Assembly (NCBI GenBank): GCA_015143295.1
Contig: CM026554.1
Span: 57,499,301 to 57,563,300, forward strand
Origin: Tetracentron sinense
Taxonomy: Eukaryota > Streptophyta > Magnoliopsida > Trochodendrales > Trochodendraceae
Reading direction: 5' to 3'
DNA length: 64,000 nucleotides
The notes beneath the pieces are model-generated. The model did not search any database. It saw only the letters and a program-made list of their open reading frames with translations, and was not told the origin of the DNA. The translations under genes were made by a program, and so were the position numbers. Below are positions 42,001 through 53,639 of this stretch, in pieces (the first letter of the stretch is position 1; each line of letters begins with the position of its first letter).

Positions 42001-43595
42001 ATAAGTTGTCTACCTCACATCGTGCTCTTCTGGTTTCTATTTCCTCCATTTCGAAGCCAAGATCCTTTAAATAGGTTGTTCTTGATTCCAACTGGAAGCA
42101 TCCCATGGCTGAGGAGATTAAAGCCTTAGAAGCCGATACATGGACCCTCACTACGCTTCCTGCTAACAAAGAGGCGATTGGTTGTAAGTGGGTCTACAAA
42201 GTTAGGTATAAGGCCGATGGTAGTCTTGAACGATATAAAGCCCGACTCGTCGCTAAAGGCTATAATCAAAAGGAAGGGCTTGACTATAAGGAGACCTTTG
42301 CACCTGTAGCCAATCTTGTCACCGTCTGTTGTCTCCTTGCCATTGTTGCCATTCAAAATTGGCATCTACATCAACTTGATGTCAATAACACATTTCTTCA
42401 TGGCGATTTAGACGAGGAAGTATATATGTAGTTTCTACCAGCTTTCTCTAGATTGGGGGAGAAGAATCTTGTTTATCGACTCCGCAAATCTTATACGGAC
42501 TCAAGCAAGCCTCTCGCCAATGGTTTGCTAAACTTTCGGCTGCCTTATTTGTTGCTGGTTACTCTCAATCCAAGGCTAACTCTTCATTGTTTACTAAGTC
42601 CACAGTCGGTTCCTTTACTGCTATCCTTGTATACGTCGATGACATCATTGTAGCTGGGAATGATTGTGTGGCAATTAAGGCCATCAAGGAGTTTCTTCAT
42701 AGCAATTTCAACATTAAAGACCTTGGTCTTCTCAAATACTTTCTCGGCATTGAAATGGCCCGCTCAAAGCAAGGCATTTTTCTATGTCAACGCAAATATG
42801 CTCTTGAGATTCTTGAAGAATCTGGTCTTCTTGGCTGTCGATCTTCCCCATTTCCCATGGAACAACATTTAAAGTTGAATAAATCTAATGGTGAGCTTCT
42901 TATTGATCCATCAAGTTATCGACGCTTAGTTGGCCATTTAATTTACCTTACCATCACTCGTCCGGATCTAGTTTACTCTGTTCATGTGCTTAACCAGTTT
43001 CTTGATAAGCCTTGTCAGCCCCATCACAATGTTGCTATTCGCATCCTTCGTTATCTCAAGCACACTCAGGGTCAAGGAATTCTTCTTTCCTCTTCAAGTG
43101 CTCTGCAGTGGCATGCTTTTTGCAATTCTGATTAGGCAAGCTGCACTAATTCACGACGCTCTGTTACTGGTTATTGTATCTTTCTTGGTGCTTCCCCAGT
43201 TTCTTGAAAATCCAAGAAACAATCTATGGTTTCCCGCTCTTCAGCTGAAGCGGAATACCGAGCCATGGCTAGCACTTGCTGTGAGATCACTTGGTTCTCC
43301 TATTTGCTCAAAGATCTTGGAGTTCGACACAATCAGCCCACTATCCTTTATTGCGACAATAAGGCAGTCCTTAATATTGCCGCTAACCCGATTTTTCACG
43401 AACGTACCAAACACATTGAGCTTGATTGTCACCTTGTTCGTGAGAAACTTCAGGTTGGTCTTATTCGCACTACTTTTTTGCCATCCCAACAACAATTGGC
43501 TGATGTTTTTACAAAACCTCTTGGAGCATCTCAGTTTTGCTCTTTGATTTTCAAGTTGGGTGTTCATAACATTCATACGCCAACTTGAGGGAGAG

Positions 43596-43816
43596 TATTG
43601 GCAATATGATCACACCCCTATAGGAACCCGTATATAGTAGGGCGCCATTAAAGGAATCTGTATATAGCAAGGCACCATTAAAGGAATCTGTGGTGGTCCT
43701 TTCCTTATCTATCACATATTGTATATACTCATATCTTGGGTATGATTCGTTGTTCAATTGTATATATATGGATACAATCAATGTAATAAACATAACTTTC
43801 GCTACCAAAATTATTA
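43596..43816 (+). repeat. 3' LTR of the Ale-like Copia element
   Basis: 221 bases; co-linear with the 5' LTR apart from a short internal duplication of the CCATTAAAGGAATCTG block. It is preceded by the purine tract TTGAGGGAGAG. Confidence 0.9.
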
Positions 43817-44225
43817 GTTTCTAGACACGCTTCAGATTTGTATCCTTAAATGAACTCAGCCATTTCAATGCATGAGCTTAGTTGAGTTCGCAAACTGACT
43901 GACCATGCTTCATCCATACCCTTTTGCTTTTTGCTCTCATGTTTGTTTGTATTGAGGGCATATTAGATATTGTAAGAAGAAAAGGAATGGCTTGGCTGAA
44001 CGCGGCTCGACTTGGCTTGGCTGAACGCGGCTCGACTTACTTTTCTTAAAGGTGTGACACTCAGCATTAATCCTTGCCATTGATGATTTGTTATAAACGG
44101 TTGGGATTCGGGAGTACATATGAGAGTATATTTAGGAGTACCCATTGACGGACTCGCTATATATATATAGCAAGAGCCGGGTTGAAGGATTTCTCACGAT
44201 ACCTCCCCTGGTTGCTGCTTGCGAG

Positions 44226-44631
44226 TAGGGATGGCAACGGACCGATCTAATCGGGTAACCCACCCCATCCTATTGGGACGGGTTTAGGGAGCTTTTAAAT
44301 GGGGTAAGGATAGGTTTAGGAATGAAATGTTAAACCCGAGTCGAGTTCGGGCCATGGATGGGTTTAGGCCACCCCACCTCGTTTATAATGTTAAATCACT
44401 ATTTTACCCTTAATTTAATAATAAAATTACCTCATTATAAGTCCTTATATTATGGAATATAGTCTCGACCCACCCCACCCCATCTAATGGTTAACGGGGC
44501 AGGGATGGGGTTAAGAACTATCGGAAGTGACCCGCCTCGGGTTTGGGACAGCTTTGGAGTAGAAGTTAACCATTAGGGGCGGAGTCGGGATGGTGGCACC
44601 CCAGCCCAAACCCGCCTCATTGTCATCCCTA
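44226..44631. mobile_element. hAT-type MITE, 406 bp
   Basis: The ends TAGGGATGGCAA and TTGTCATCCCTA are inverted repeats with one mismatch. The flanking 8-mers CTTGCGAG (44218-44225) and GTTGCGAG (44632-44639) differ at one base, the hAT pattern. The outer thirds are rich in CCCACCCCA and GGGGTTAGG motifs and pair with each other. No coding content. Confidence 0.88.
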
Positions 44632-45224
44632 GTTGCGAGGGTTGTCAAAGGCCTGGTATTTTCAAGCCCCCGGTGTCGCGACCCAAACTCCCACCTAGGA
44701 GAAATGAGACTTTGGTGTCGTGAACTCACATACAAAACATCCAGTGAGAGAGCATACAAAGCATAGTAAATAGTGAACCTGAAAATTTCTTTTATATATA
44801 ACAATGTCCACTGGAATCCAAACTAAACATGTACATAAACAGAAATTAACCCCGTAAACAAAATCCATCACTTGAGTTACCAACTCAAATCTAATGCAAA
44901 ACCCCCAAAATGAACCCCAAATACATGTCGCTCTCCCTCAACCATAAGGCCACATGTCTAGGCCCTTATCATCAACATGATGATCCCAAGCAAGCTCCTG
45001 TTCGACCCTCGGTTTTGGAGCATGATCGTCCAACCTGAAACCTACCGAAATAACAGTTCGGCTGAGTATTGAATACTCAGCGTATACAAACTACTAACGG
45101 ACAATGTTATAAAACATTAACATGCCATACATAGTACAGTTCATCAGAACATATGCATAATCAGAGTGCGGAAGTTTAAAACAATCTAATAATTTCATAT
45201 TCTCGACAAGCATACTTTAAATTA

Positions 45225-45485
45225 TACTTTGAGTTCGTACTTTCACAAACCATATTTCAAATTCTTATGAGTCTTACGAGTCTCTTATGAGCCTTTAACT
45301 TATGAGTTATTTAGTCTTGTGAGTTCCTTAATCTTATGAGTTCCTTATGAATTTCCTTTGATTTTCCTTATTAGATCTTTATGAGTTATTAAGAGTTCCA
45401 TATGAGTCTTAAGAGTTTCTTATGCATTGCTTATGAGATTCTTATGAACTTATTACCATCTTGTGAGTTCTTATGAGATCATACT
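45225..45485 (+). repeat. degenerate array of CTTATGAGTT-type units
   Basis: More than ten imperfect copies of CTTATGAGTTCC/TCTTACGAGTC in direct order within the solo LTR. No coding meaning. Confidence 0.75.
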
Positions 45486-45504
45486 TTTCACTTATCTTGT
45501 ACTT

Positions 45505-45812
45505 ACCTTGAGACCGATGCTAGTACCCGTACCTGGTTATAGTATACTAGCATTATCTCTTGCTTTCATGGAAACAGATGATAGTGCCCGTACCTAGTCA
45601 TAGTACACTAAAACATCATTTCTTAATTCTTGGAAACAGATACTAGTGCTCGTACCTGGTCATAGTACACTAGATCCTTTTATATTCTTTATTTTACTTG
45701 GAGAGAGATACTAGTACCCGTACCTAGTCATAGTATACCAGTATCCTCTCATACTTACTTGGAAACAGATGTTAGTACCCGTACCTGGTCATAATACACT
45801 AACATCCTTTCA
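45505..45812 (+). repeat. five-unit tandem repeat with internal dyads
   Basis: Five units of about 61-66 bases. Each has GATACTAGTACCCGTACCTG or a close variant, then GTCATAGTACACTAG-ATC. The start and end of each unit's core are inverted copies (GATACTAGT and ACTAGTATC type), so every unit could form a stem-loop. It lies in the solo LTR. Confidence 0.85.
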
Positions 45813-47505
45813 TATTCTTATGAACATGTGAACTTTCTCTTGTGAGCATTTTCTTCTTTCCTATGAACTTTCTTTCCCCTTTCTTATGAAACTCTCTTAC
45901 AACCTTTTACTTATACCTTTTCTTATGATAAACCTCAGTCATACACGTCATACATGTGCATAGAGTGTTTGTGAGCATCATCGAATACATGTGAGCATCA
46001 TAAAGATCATGGAAAGCTTTTAAACATTTAGTATCATGCATTGAGTTGAGGCTTTCCTCAAAGATCATGCAAGGTAGTCAAAGATCAAAACCCATCTCTT
46101 TTATCTTTCTTTTTATATACATACAAGGTTACAAGCCTTAATTTCCTCAAAGATCATGCAACAAAGCTTACTACCAAGGCTATACGCCTCAATTTCTACC
46201 AAAAATCATGTTTTACTAATTACTAAGCATGAATGAATAATAACAAGGTAGTTAGTAGATTGTTCTACCTTTCTAAAACCAAATCTCTTTGGTTGAACAC
46301 TCAAGGAAAGTTGAGGAAGCGAGATTCTGAGCTTTAAAGAGGTTGTGGAAGCAAAACCAACCTCTCCTTTCAATCTTGGAACAAGCCCAAGCCAAACCCT
46401 AGCTCTCTTCTCTTTTCTCTCTTAGAAGCCCCAAAATCTCCCACGAAATGGGTTCATATATATATAGGCCATGGGTTGCCAAAAGACTCAAAACACCTAC
46501 AAAAATATCCCCCAAGGTCGGTTTTAGCACCAATTGGAAGGAGGGGTCGACTGGAGGTGTCCACCAGTCGATCGGTTGAGTTTGGGGGTTCTGGAAATGA
46601 ACCCCATATAAAAAAGTGCGAGTAGGGGTTGACCGGTGTGATGACCGGTGGACCGGTAGTCGAGGGGTCGATCCCTGGTCGCTTGGTGGTTGACCGGGAG
46701 TTAAGGGGTCGACCCCTGGTCACGCGGTCATGCTGCCCTGTTTGTTGGCCTCGATGTTTTGGCCATAACTTTTGACTTGGTGATCGGATTTTGACAATTT
46801 AACTGGGTTGGAATCGTCATTCAAATGAGAACAATTTTGTTTCTAATAGCCTAAGCCCAATTCTTCTTTATTTCTTGTCAAAATTGGCCGTAAAGTTGAC
46901 TGGTCCAAATAGGCTACCCAATCTTCAGAAAATCCACATTTCACCTAGCTTCGACTCACAATCAGGAAAAGTGATAAACATGAATATCGAAGAGGGTTTC
47001 GATACCTTTCTAATGGCTCATGAATCACTCGATTTCGATAAGCGATGACGAAACTAGAGATCCCACAAGTTGAGGTTGTTAAGACCTCCCCCATCTTTTA
47101 ACACTTAAATTATTTCCCCTTTTTATTTTAACACCCATAAACATCAAAGAGGGTCCTTTAGTACCCTCACACACCATAAAACCTATACTACTTGAATTAA
47201 TAACCACCTCACATACTTCACAAGCACATAGGGGATCTTGAGCCTCACAAGCACAATTCACAACACTATTCACTTACGGCCCTTTAAGCACTTAGGGTAT
47301 TTTATACCCTTGCTTTTACCCACTTAGAGTATATTTATACTCTCTTTTTGAGACTCAACACATGGGCCTAAAACTCTCACTTGACTAAACATAATACCAA
47401 GAACGCAAAGGAAGGCCTTAGGCCTTTACACACACCATATAAGAGCACTATTCACTAACACTGTTCACAGCACAGTGAGCTTGGATTCTGGGGTTCTACA
47501 CCCGG

Positions 47506-47739
47506 GCCTCACTTACAAGAGTGAGCCCTAGTCCCACATGGGCTTAAAAATGAGTATTAATTGTTTCTAGAAAATTTTAAAAAAATGTAGTTTAGTAATT
47601 ACCAACATAAAAAGGAGTCAAAATATCCCAAAATGCTTTGACCCGATCTTACTCTCCAAAATAGACGTAATTCTAAATAATTTACCATGTAGGGTTTGAA
47701 TGGTATTCTCGTAATTAAAAAAAATGTAAAAAATCATTT
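47506..47739. other. flank of the solo LTR, no gene
   Basis: Short unique-looking sequence between the solo LTR and the repeat block. Nothing recognisable. Confidence 0.4.
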
Positions 47740-48295
47740 ATACTCTTAATAATGCTCTTAAGTCAATCTTATATAAAACATTTTCTTATATCGAACGAAC
47801 CCTCTTAATAGTTTAATAGAACTTTCTCTTACATTTTTTTAATAAAAAAATATAAGAGAACGTTCTATTGAACTATTAAGAGCATGCTATATTTTTCAGT
47901 ATTATTGTGTCATACCTTGTTAATGGTATTTGTTGAATATAAGAAAATGTCTTATATAAGACTACCGTTCTATTGAACTATTAAGAATGATAGGGTTATA
48001 TCTTGCTAATGATATTCGTTGAATATAAGAAAACGTTCTATATAAGACTTAAGAGCATTCTATTTTTAAAAAAAATGTAAGAGAACGTTTTATTGAACTA
48101 TCAAGAGCATTCTATATTTTTTAGTATTATTGTGTAATACCTTGTTAATGGTGTTTGTTGAATATAAGAAAATGTCTTATTTAAGACTACCGTTCTATTG
48201 AACTATTAAGCATGATCGTGTTACACCTTGTTAATGATGTTCGTTGAATATAAGAAAACGTTCTATATAAGACTTAAGAGTGTTCTATTTAAGGG
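47740..48295. repeat. locally duplicated AT-rich block with an inverted half
   Basis: A unit of about 222 bases (47848-48066) recurs at 48067-48290. Each unit consists of two related halves centred on GAATATAAGAAAA-GT-TTATATAAGAC. The part before 47848 contains the same TATAAGA-AACGTTCTATTGAAC and ATTAAGAG-ATGCT motifs in reverse. It has no coding content and could be an internally rearranged MITE. Confidence 0.75.
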
Positions 48296-48810
48296 TAAAC
48301 TGATATTTTTACGATTTTGATTATTTACAGAAATGACATAGAAGCATTATCAGGGAAATTATTTCAAAATAAGCACAAAACGGTGAATAAGATTGTTACC
48401 TAACATTGCATGGTGACTCGCCCTATTTTTTAATGGTACATTTTTTTAATAAGTACCATTTCCAAGGCAATTTCAACCAAAGCTCCGGTTCATAGTTATT
48501 CTCTATTTTTAACAATTATTTTTTTAAAAAAAATTAAAAATATGAACTCGAAGAGTTAATGAGTCTTAACTACAGTTAAAATGGGACACATGGCAACAAA
48601 ATGAGGGACGAGATGTCTGCTACCAAGTGGGGATTATTTTCCAATTGGAAAAGGGTTGCTTTAACCAGATTATTGATTGGGCCTAGCCCAATTAATAATA
48701 TGGTCGGCCTCTAGCCAACCTCTATAACTTGTTCAATAATCAGGGCCGCAACAGGCTTGGCTCAGCTTAGCCGTTGACAGCCCTTATTCACAGCAAGCCA
48801 TTTTCCTTAA
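48296..48810. other. gene-free stretch with a strong palindrome
   Basis: Contains a loose copy of the AACTCGAAG-AGTTAATGAGTC dispersed motif (48545-48580), a 31-base palindrome at 48669-48699, and a GTTGACAGCCCTT end-like motif near 48773 as seen in hAT MITEs. No gene. Confidence 0.45.
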
Positions 48811-49032
48811 GGGTGTGTTTGTTTGGCGAGAAAGTGGGTGAAAGAAAAGAAAAGAAACCTAAATTTTGTTTCAAAATAACCATCAAATGATGGAGGAATT
48901 TTTTGGGAGAAAATTGTCACAATTAAGAAAGTGCAAGAACATGAAAGTCTTGCTAACCGAACACAGGAAAAGTGCAATAAGAACACAATTTTCTGTTACT
49001 TTGCCTCACTTTCTTGCCAAACGAACACACCC
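48811..49032. mobile_element. MITE, 222 bp, GGGTGTGTTTG termini
   Basis: The left end GGGTGTGTTTGTTTGGCGAG and the right end, read on the other strand, GGGTGTGTTCGTTTGGCAAG, are near-perfect inverted repeats that extend into GAAAGTG. The class is PIF/Harbinger-like or hAT-like; the flanks TTAA and AAGT do not give a clear target duplication. The frame within is a by-product. Confidence 0.8.
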
Positions 49033-50330
49033 AAGTGCATATGATTGAAAGTTGAAACATGGCCGAATAATGAAGGAGTATTGGCCGAAGCAAAATGAAA
49101 AAAAGCCAAGGAGTATTGGATCCACAGGCTTAAACTCGTACAATCGACACATGGCCTAATAACAGCATATCAGACTTTCCACAACTAAAAACTATGGAGA
49201 TTGAATCACATCCAATCACGATTGAAAGAACTCAGGGAGAGTTCAATCACAGCCACTGGTCAACATGTCTCTATCTTGAACAGTTAGAGACTCATTCATG
49301 TGTGTATACTTCACAAATTTCACATGCACTCTGACTAATTCTATTGAGAGGTCTATTTTCCAATCTGTAGGTGTATGGCTTATCCTAATAGTGTGACCTT
49401 TGATGACCAATCTAGAATGACAATTTTGTTAGTCATCCCCATTTTGTGTATCCTCCATGAGCTAAAATTGTTGCAATGACAAGGGCTACCTACTGGGATA
49501 GTGTGAGAGTCACTATTGGATGCAAACAGTATGAAATGGCTACCTAGGCGGACAGTAGGTATCTATCTGGGTCACTAGAGTGAAAGCCCCTGTTGCTAAT
49601 AAGCAGGACTACCTACCTAGATAGTGTGAAAGTCATCATTGCATGAAAAAGATATGATCGGATAAAGATCATCAACAGAAATCTTACAAAGTCTAAAAGT
49701 ATTTGACCAATAGTAAAAGAAAAATAATGAGTCAAATAAAATGGATAAAGGTTCATCAAAATGTAAAAAATCAGCATATCTGGATCTAACTAGGTTTGAC
49801 TTCTAAGATTTATGTCTTCAGGAGTCCCCTTAGTAGTTAATGTCATATCTTTGGAAATGGAAAGAAACCTTGATCTAGTATCTAGTCAGTCTAAGTGAAT
49901 TGGCTATAATTTAGCATTCCATGAGATTTAGTTAGATGGGTATCCTCAGTCGGACTAACTAATCATGTTCTTCATTGGATTTGTAATCTTCAATTACTAT
50001 TGCTTGGAATGCTTTTGATGCATGTTTGTGTGGCACATGATATTTTTTTTTGTGTTTCCTTTTTGTCTGTCCTAGGGCCTTTCTAGCATAGGTTCCCTTT
50101 TTTTGTGGTATCCTTGATCTTAGGGGGAGAAGATCAAGTTGAGTTGTTGAGGGGGAGTTTGTGCTTTATATTTCTTTTTTTGTTCCCTGTTTTTTAGTCC
50201 CCTCATTGTCTGCACTTGATTGGTTGTACTGTGGTTGCCTTAATATCTCACATTTGCTAAATTGGTATATTTTTTTTGTGATATTGGCTTCATGAATACC
50301 TTTGGCAATTGTACCAAAAAGAGGGAGAAT
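49033..50330 (+). other. probable Copia 3' region, non-coding (fossil)
   Basis: Several GGGGGAG purine blocks (near 50121 and 50150) and a repeated GACTACCTACCTAGATAGTG-type motif (49490-49640) occur, but no convincing pol text. It runs straight into the duplicated Copia internal end at 50331, so it is probably part of that element. Confidence 0.4.
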
Positions 50331-51949
50331 GTTGGGTATTATTTCCCAAGTTCAGTACATTCCTTGCATTACATGTGCTTACTTAGTTTTATATTTCATA
50401 CATGCTTCACTGGATGTTTTGTTTATGAGCATGTGCAGGTGCAGGGTTGCAGTAGATAGAATTTGCTTGACAAGAGCTTTAGTGTATTTATTCAAGATGA
50501 TTTGTCAATTGGTGACATGTAATAATGTTGGAGTCATGTACTGTCCTAATTCACCGTTTTGATGTGTTTGGGTGAGTTTATGTCAAGTCATGTACTTCAG
50601 TTTGGTTTTACCACGGAATTGCCAAATGGGGAGATTGTAAAGTCTGTGTTTTTTGTGTTGACATATTCCGGTGTCAAAACAAGTGAGTTTAGGTGTTTAG
50701 GTGTGTGTCTTGTATCATTACCTTCAAGCATCCACGCCAAAGCGAAGTTGAAGACCAAAGAAGATCGTCGGTTGATCCACTCGGTTGATCATTTCCTTCA
50801 TAGGATGGTAAGTGACCTAGATACCATATGACTATAGGTGGGATTTGACCTAGAATAATCCTAACATGATACCTTAGGTGGTAAGTGTCCTAGTCTAATC
50901 ATACAGACCCTAGGTGATGAGATAAGTAGTGCAAAACAAGTTAACAATGCTGAAATTTTTCAAAAAACCAAGGTTACTTGCGAGAGGCATATCTCCCAAA
51001 CCGTAGCTCAGATTTTACTCTATAATATGTCAAATCTACCGTGTCGAAAAGATCTACAACTTTCGTGAAGGGGCCGAGAGCTGAAAACGAAGTTTTAAAT
51101 TCATTTTTAACCTCAGGGTCGACCCTGGGCTTTTAGGGTCGACACTGAAGTGCCAAAAATATATATGGTGTGTTTTGACAGCAAGTTGGAATTGTGGGGG
51201 TCGACCCTGGGGATCCTTTGGTCGACCCAAGTGTACATTTTGGTCGACCAATGGATCCCCATGGATCGACCCTGATAAGGGAGTTTTGCTAATGCGACTT
51301 CTTTGCTTGCCTCTTTGGTTTTTAATATATTTTAGCAACTTCTAAACATATTTTTTGATTCCCTTTATATATAGAACTCTTCCACTTCATGGAGAACAAC
51401 TTAGGGAGTGTGTTGAGAGTATTTTTAAATGTCTCCAGAGGTCATGAAACCTATGGAATATATGTTTCTCAACCCCTTTTGTTAGTACATTAAACCTAGA
51501 GTTTACAAACCAAAAGTTCCAATATTGCTTATTTGGACTTGTGCATTAAAGGAATCCATCTAGGTGATGATTCTTATCAAACCATCAATCCGTTTTGGAT
51601 AGAACACCTTGGCCAGAGTGTTCCAAAACCTTTGTGAAAGAGATCGATCCGAGAAAGATCGTGGTAATGTGATTTGGTCGGTGGATTCCGAAGCCATCAT
51701 TTACGGAGATCGATCAGAAGATCGTGGACTGTTTTCGAGACACAATGAGAAGTACAAGTAGCTGCGGTTGATCATGGGACTTGAGAGTACGTGGTGACTT
51801 TTCGAGGCGTGGAGGACTAAGAACTGAAGGATCGTAGTGTCGAGTTCGAAGGAGTCAAGTTCGAGTCTTGTAAGTTCTTGTTTACTTTGTCTTAGTGGAT
51901 TCTCATGGCTGGACTAGGTCCCGTGGTTTTTCCTAGAAGGGTTTTCAAA
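50331..51949 (+). mobile_element. Copia internal end plus LTR, first tandem copy (fossil)
   Basis: From TGTTGGGTATTATTTCCCAA to the purine block GGGGAGAT is internal 3' sequence; from TGTAAAGTCTGTG (about 50636) on is LTR. The same order is repeated at 51950. Small frames inside (50262-50831) are seen in both copies and are not genes. Coding parts are absent. Confidence 0.7.
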
Positions 51950-53598
51950 TGTTGGGTATTATTTTCCAAGTTCAGTACATTCCTTGCATTACCTGTGCTT
52001 ACTTAGTTTTATATTCATACATGCTTCACTGGGTGTTTTGTTTATGAGCATGTGCAGGTGCAGGGTTGCAGTAAATAGAATTTGCTTGACAAGAGCTTTA
52101 GTGTATTTATTCAAGATGATTTGTCAATTAGTGTCATGTAATAATGTTTGAGTCATGTAATGTCCTAATTCACCGTTTTGATGTGTTTGGGTGAGTTTGT
52201 GTCAAGTCATGTACTTCAGTTTGGTTTTGCCACGGAATTGCCAAAGGGGGAGATTGTAAAGTCCATGTTTTTTGTGTTGACATATTTCGGTGTCAAAACA
52301 AGTGAGTCTAAGTGTCTAGGTGTGTGTCTTGTATCATTACCTTCAAGCATCCACGCCAAAGCAAAGTTGAAGACCAAAGAAGATCATTGATTGATCCACT
52401 CGGTTGATCATTTCCTTCATAGGATGGTAAGTGACCTAGATACTATGTGACCTAGATACCATGTGACCATAGGTGGGATTTGACCTAGAATAATCCTAAC
52501 ATGATACCTTAGGTGGTAAGTGTCCTAGTCTAATCATACGGACCCTAGGTGATGAGATAAGTAGTGCAAAACAAGTTAACAATGCTGAAATTTTTCAAAA
52601 AACCAAGGTTACTTGCGAGAGGCATATCTCCCAAACCGTAGCTCAGATTTTACTCTATAATATGTCAAATCAACCACGTCGAAAAGATCTACAACTTTTG
52701 TGAAAGGATCGAGAGCTGAAATGGATCCCCATGGGTCAACCCTGATATGGGAGTTTTGCTAAAATGTTTCATTTGCTTTCCTCTTTGATTCAACCTATTT
52801 TAGCAACTTCTAAACATGTTTTTTGATTCCCTTTATATATAGAACCCTTCCACTTCGTGGAGAATAACTTAGGGAGTGTGTGGAGAGTATTTTTAAGTGT
52901 CTCCAGAGGTCATCAAACCTATGGAATATATTTTTCTCTACCCCTTTTGTTAAGGTATTAAACCTAGAGTTTGCAAGCCCAAAGCTCGATATTAGCTTGT
53001 TTGGATTTTTCCTTTGAAGGAGTCCATCTAGGTATTTATTTATATCAAACTATCAACCCGTTCTGGATAGAACACCTTGGCTGGAGTGTTCTGGAACCTT
53101 TTTGAAGGAGATCGATCCGAGAAAGATCGTGGTAGAGTGATTTGATCGGTAGAATCCGAAGCCGTCATTGACGGAGATCGATCGGAAGATCGTGGACTGT
53201 TTTCAAGACACAGAGAGAAATACAAGCGGCTGCGGTTGATCACGGCACTTGTGAGTACGTGATGAATTTTCGAGGCATGGAGGACTAAGAACTGAAGGAT
53301 CGTGGTGTTGAATTCGAATGAGTCAAGTTCGAGTCTTGTAAGTTCTTGTTTACTTTGTCTTAGTGGATTATTATGGCTGGACTAGGTCCTGTGGTTTTTT
53401 CCGGAAGGGTTTTCACTTAAAAATCTTTGTGTTGTGGTTTGCGTGTTTCTCTATAATTCCGCACTTGATTATCATCTTCCCTTGAGTTAAATAACTTAAT
53501 TTAAAATCATTAAAAAGGGTAGACAAACTATTAGGTAAACCTAACCAACCCCTTGACTTTGTGAGTTCTCAACTCAAACCCTAGATTTGGGGTTCACT
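51950..53598 (+). mobile_element. Copia internal end plus LTR, second tandem copy (fossil)
   Basis: Repeats 50331 onward closely, with the LTR starting at about 52256. It extends further right, through AATCTTTGTGTTGTGGTTTG and CCTAACCAACCCCTTGACTT to TTTGGGGTTCA (about 53597), the usual end of this LTR type. The copies differ in length inside the LTR. The tandem arrangement fits unequal recombination between LTR-bearing copies. Confidence 0.7.
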
Positions 53599-53639
53599 GA
53601 ACTGAATTTATTTTTTCAGAAATCCATGGAAATATTCTC

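Larger units (their letters stand above)
38903..43816 (+). mobile_element. Copia retrotransposon, Ale/Retrofit-like, full length but broken (fossil)
   Basis: LTRs at 38903-39090 and 43596-43816 begin TATTGGCAATATGATCACA and end GCTACCAAAATTATTA. GTTTC flanks both sides (38898-38902 and 43817-43821). The primer site TGGTATCATAGC follows at 39091. Parts in Copia order are gag (about 39.25-40.2 kb, SPLTGENYTTW), protease and integrase (about 40.3-41.7 kb, TYELWHWRLGHSGRDRL), RT (about 42.1-43.0 kb, AVLVYVDDII type) and RNase H (about 43.2-43.59 kb, [13 protein letters not shown]). The order of parts seems complete, but coding is interrupted roughly ten times. The LTRs differ more than those at 6258/11340, so it is older. 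Confidence 0.93.
38087..44155. mobile_element. long-TIR element, probably Mutator-like, with a Copia insert
   Basis: The left arm 38087-38277 and the right arm 43945-44155 are inverted copies of about 190-210 bases. Shared blocks include ATGGGTAC-CCTAAATA, CTCATATGTAC, the CCGTT-TAA-AATCATCAA block, AGCC-CGTTCA, and CTAATATGCCCTCAATACAA. The flanks CCTATACAT (left) and GCTATATAT (right) agree at 7 of 9 positions, a possible 9-bp Mutator-type duplication. Without the Copia insert it is about 1.15 kb and has no transposase. Confidence 0.7.
44674..47500 (-). mobile_element. 2.8-kb solo LTR (fossil)
   Basis: Begins TGTCGCGACCC and ends GGGGTTCTACA, with CCCGG on both sides (44669-44673 and 47501-47505), a 5-bp target duplication. 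No coding part or second LTR is present. The minus strand, starting TGTAGAACCCC, is the likely transcription sense because a TATATATATATGAACCC block (46447-46463) there precedes a leader-like region. Class is probably Ty3/gypsy. Small frames inside are not genes. Confidence 0.8.

Noticed and set aside
45505-45812. Regularly spaced repeats resembling a CRISPR array
   Set aside because: The spacers are themselves repeated and drift with the units, the host is a plant, and the array lies inside an LTR.
50262-50831. Three plus-strand open frames
   Set aside because: They fall in the Copia internal end and LTR and one recurs at 52178; no coding motif.
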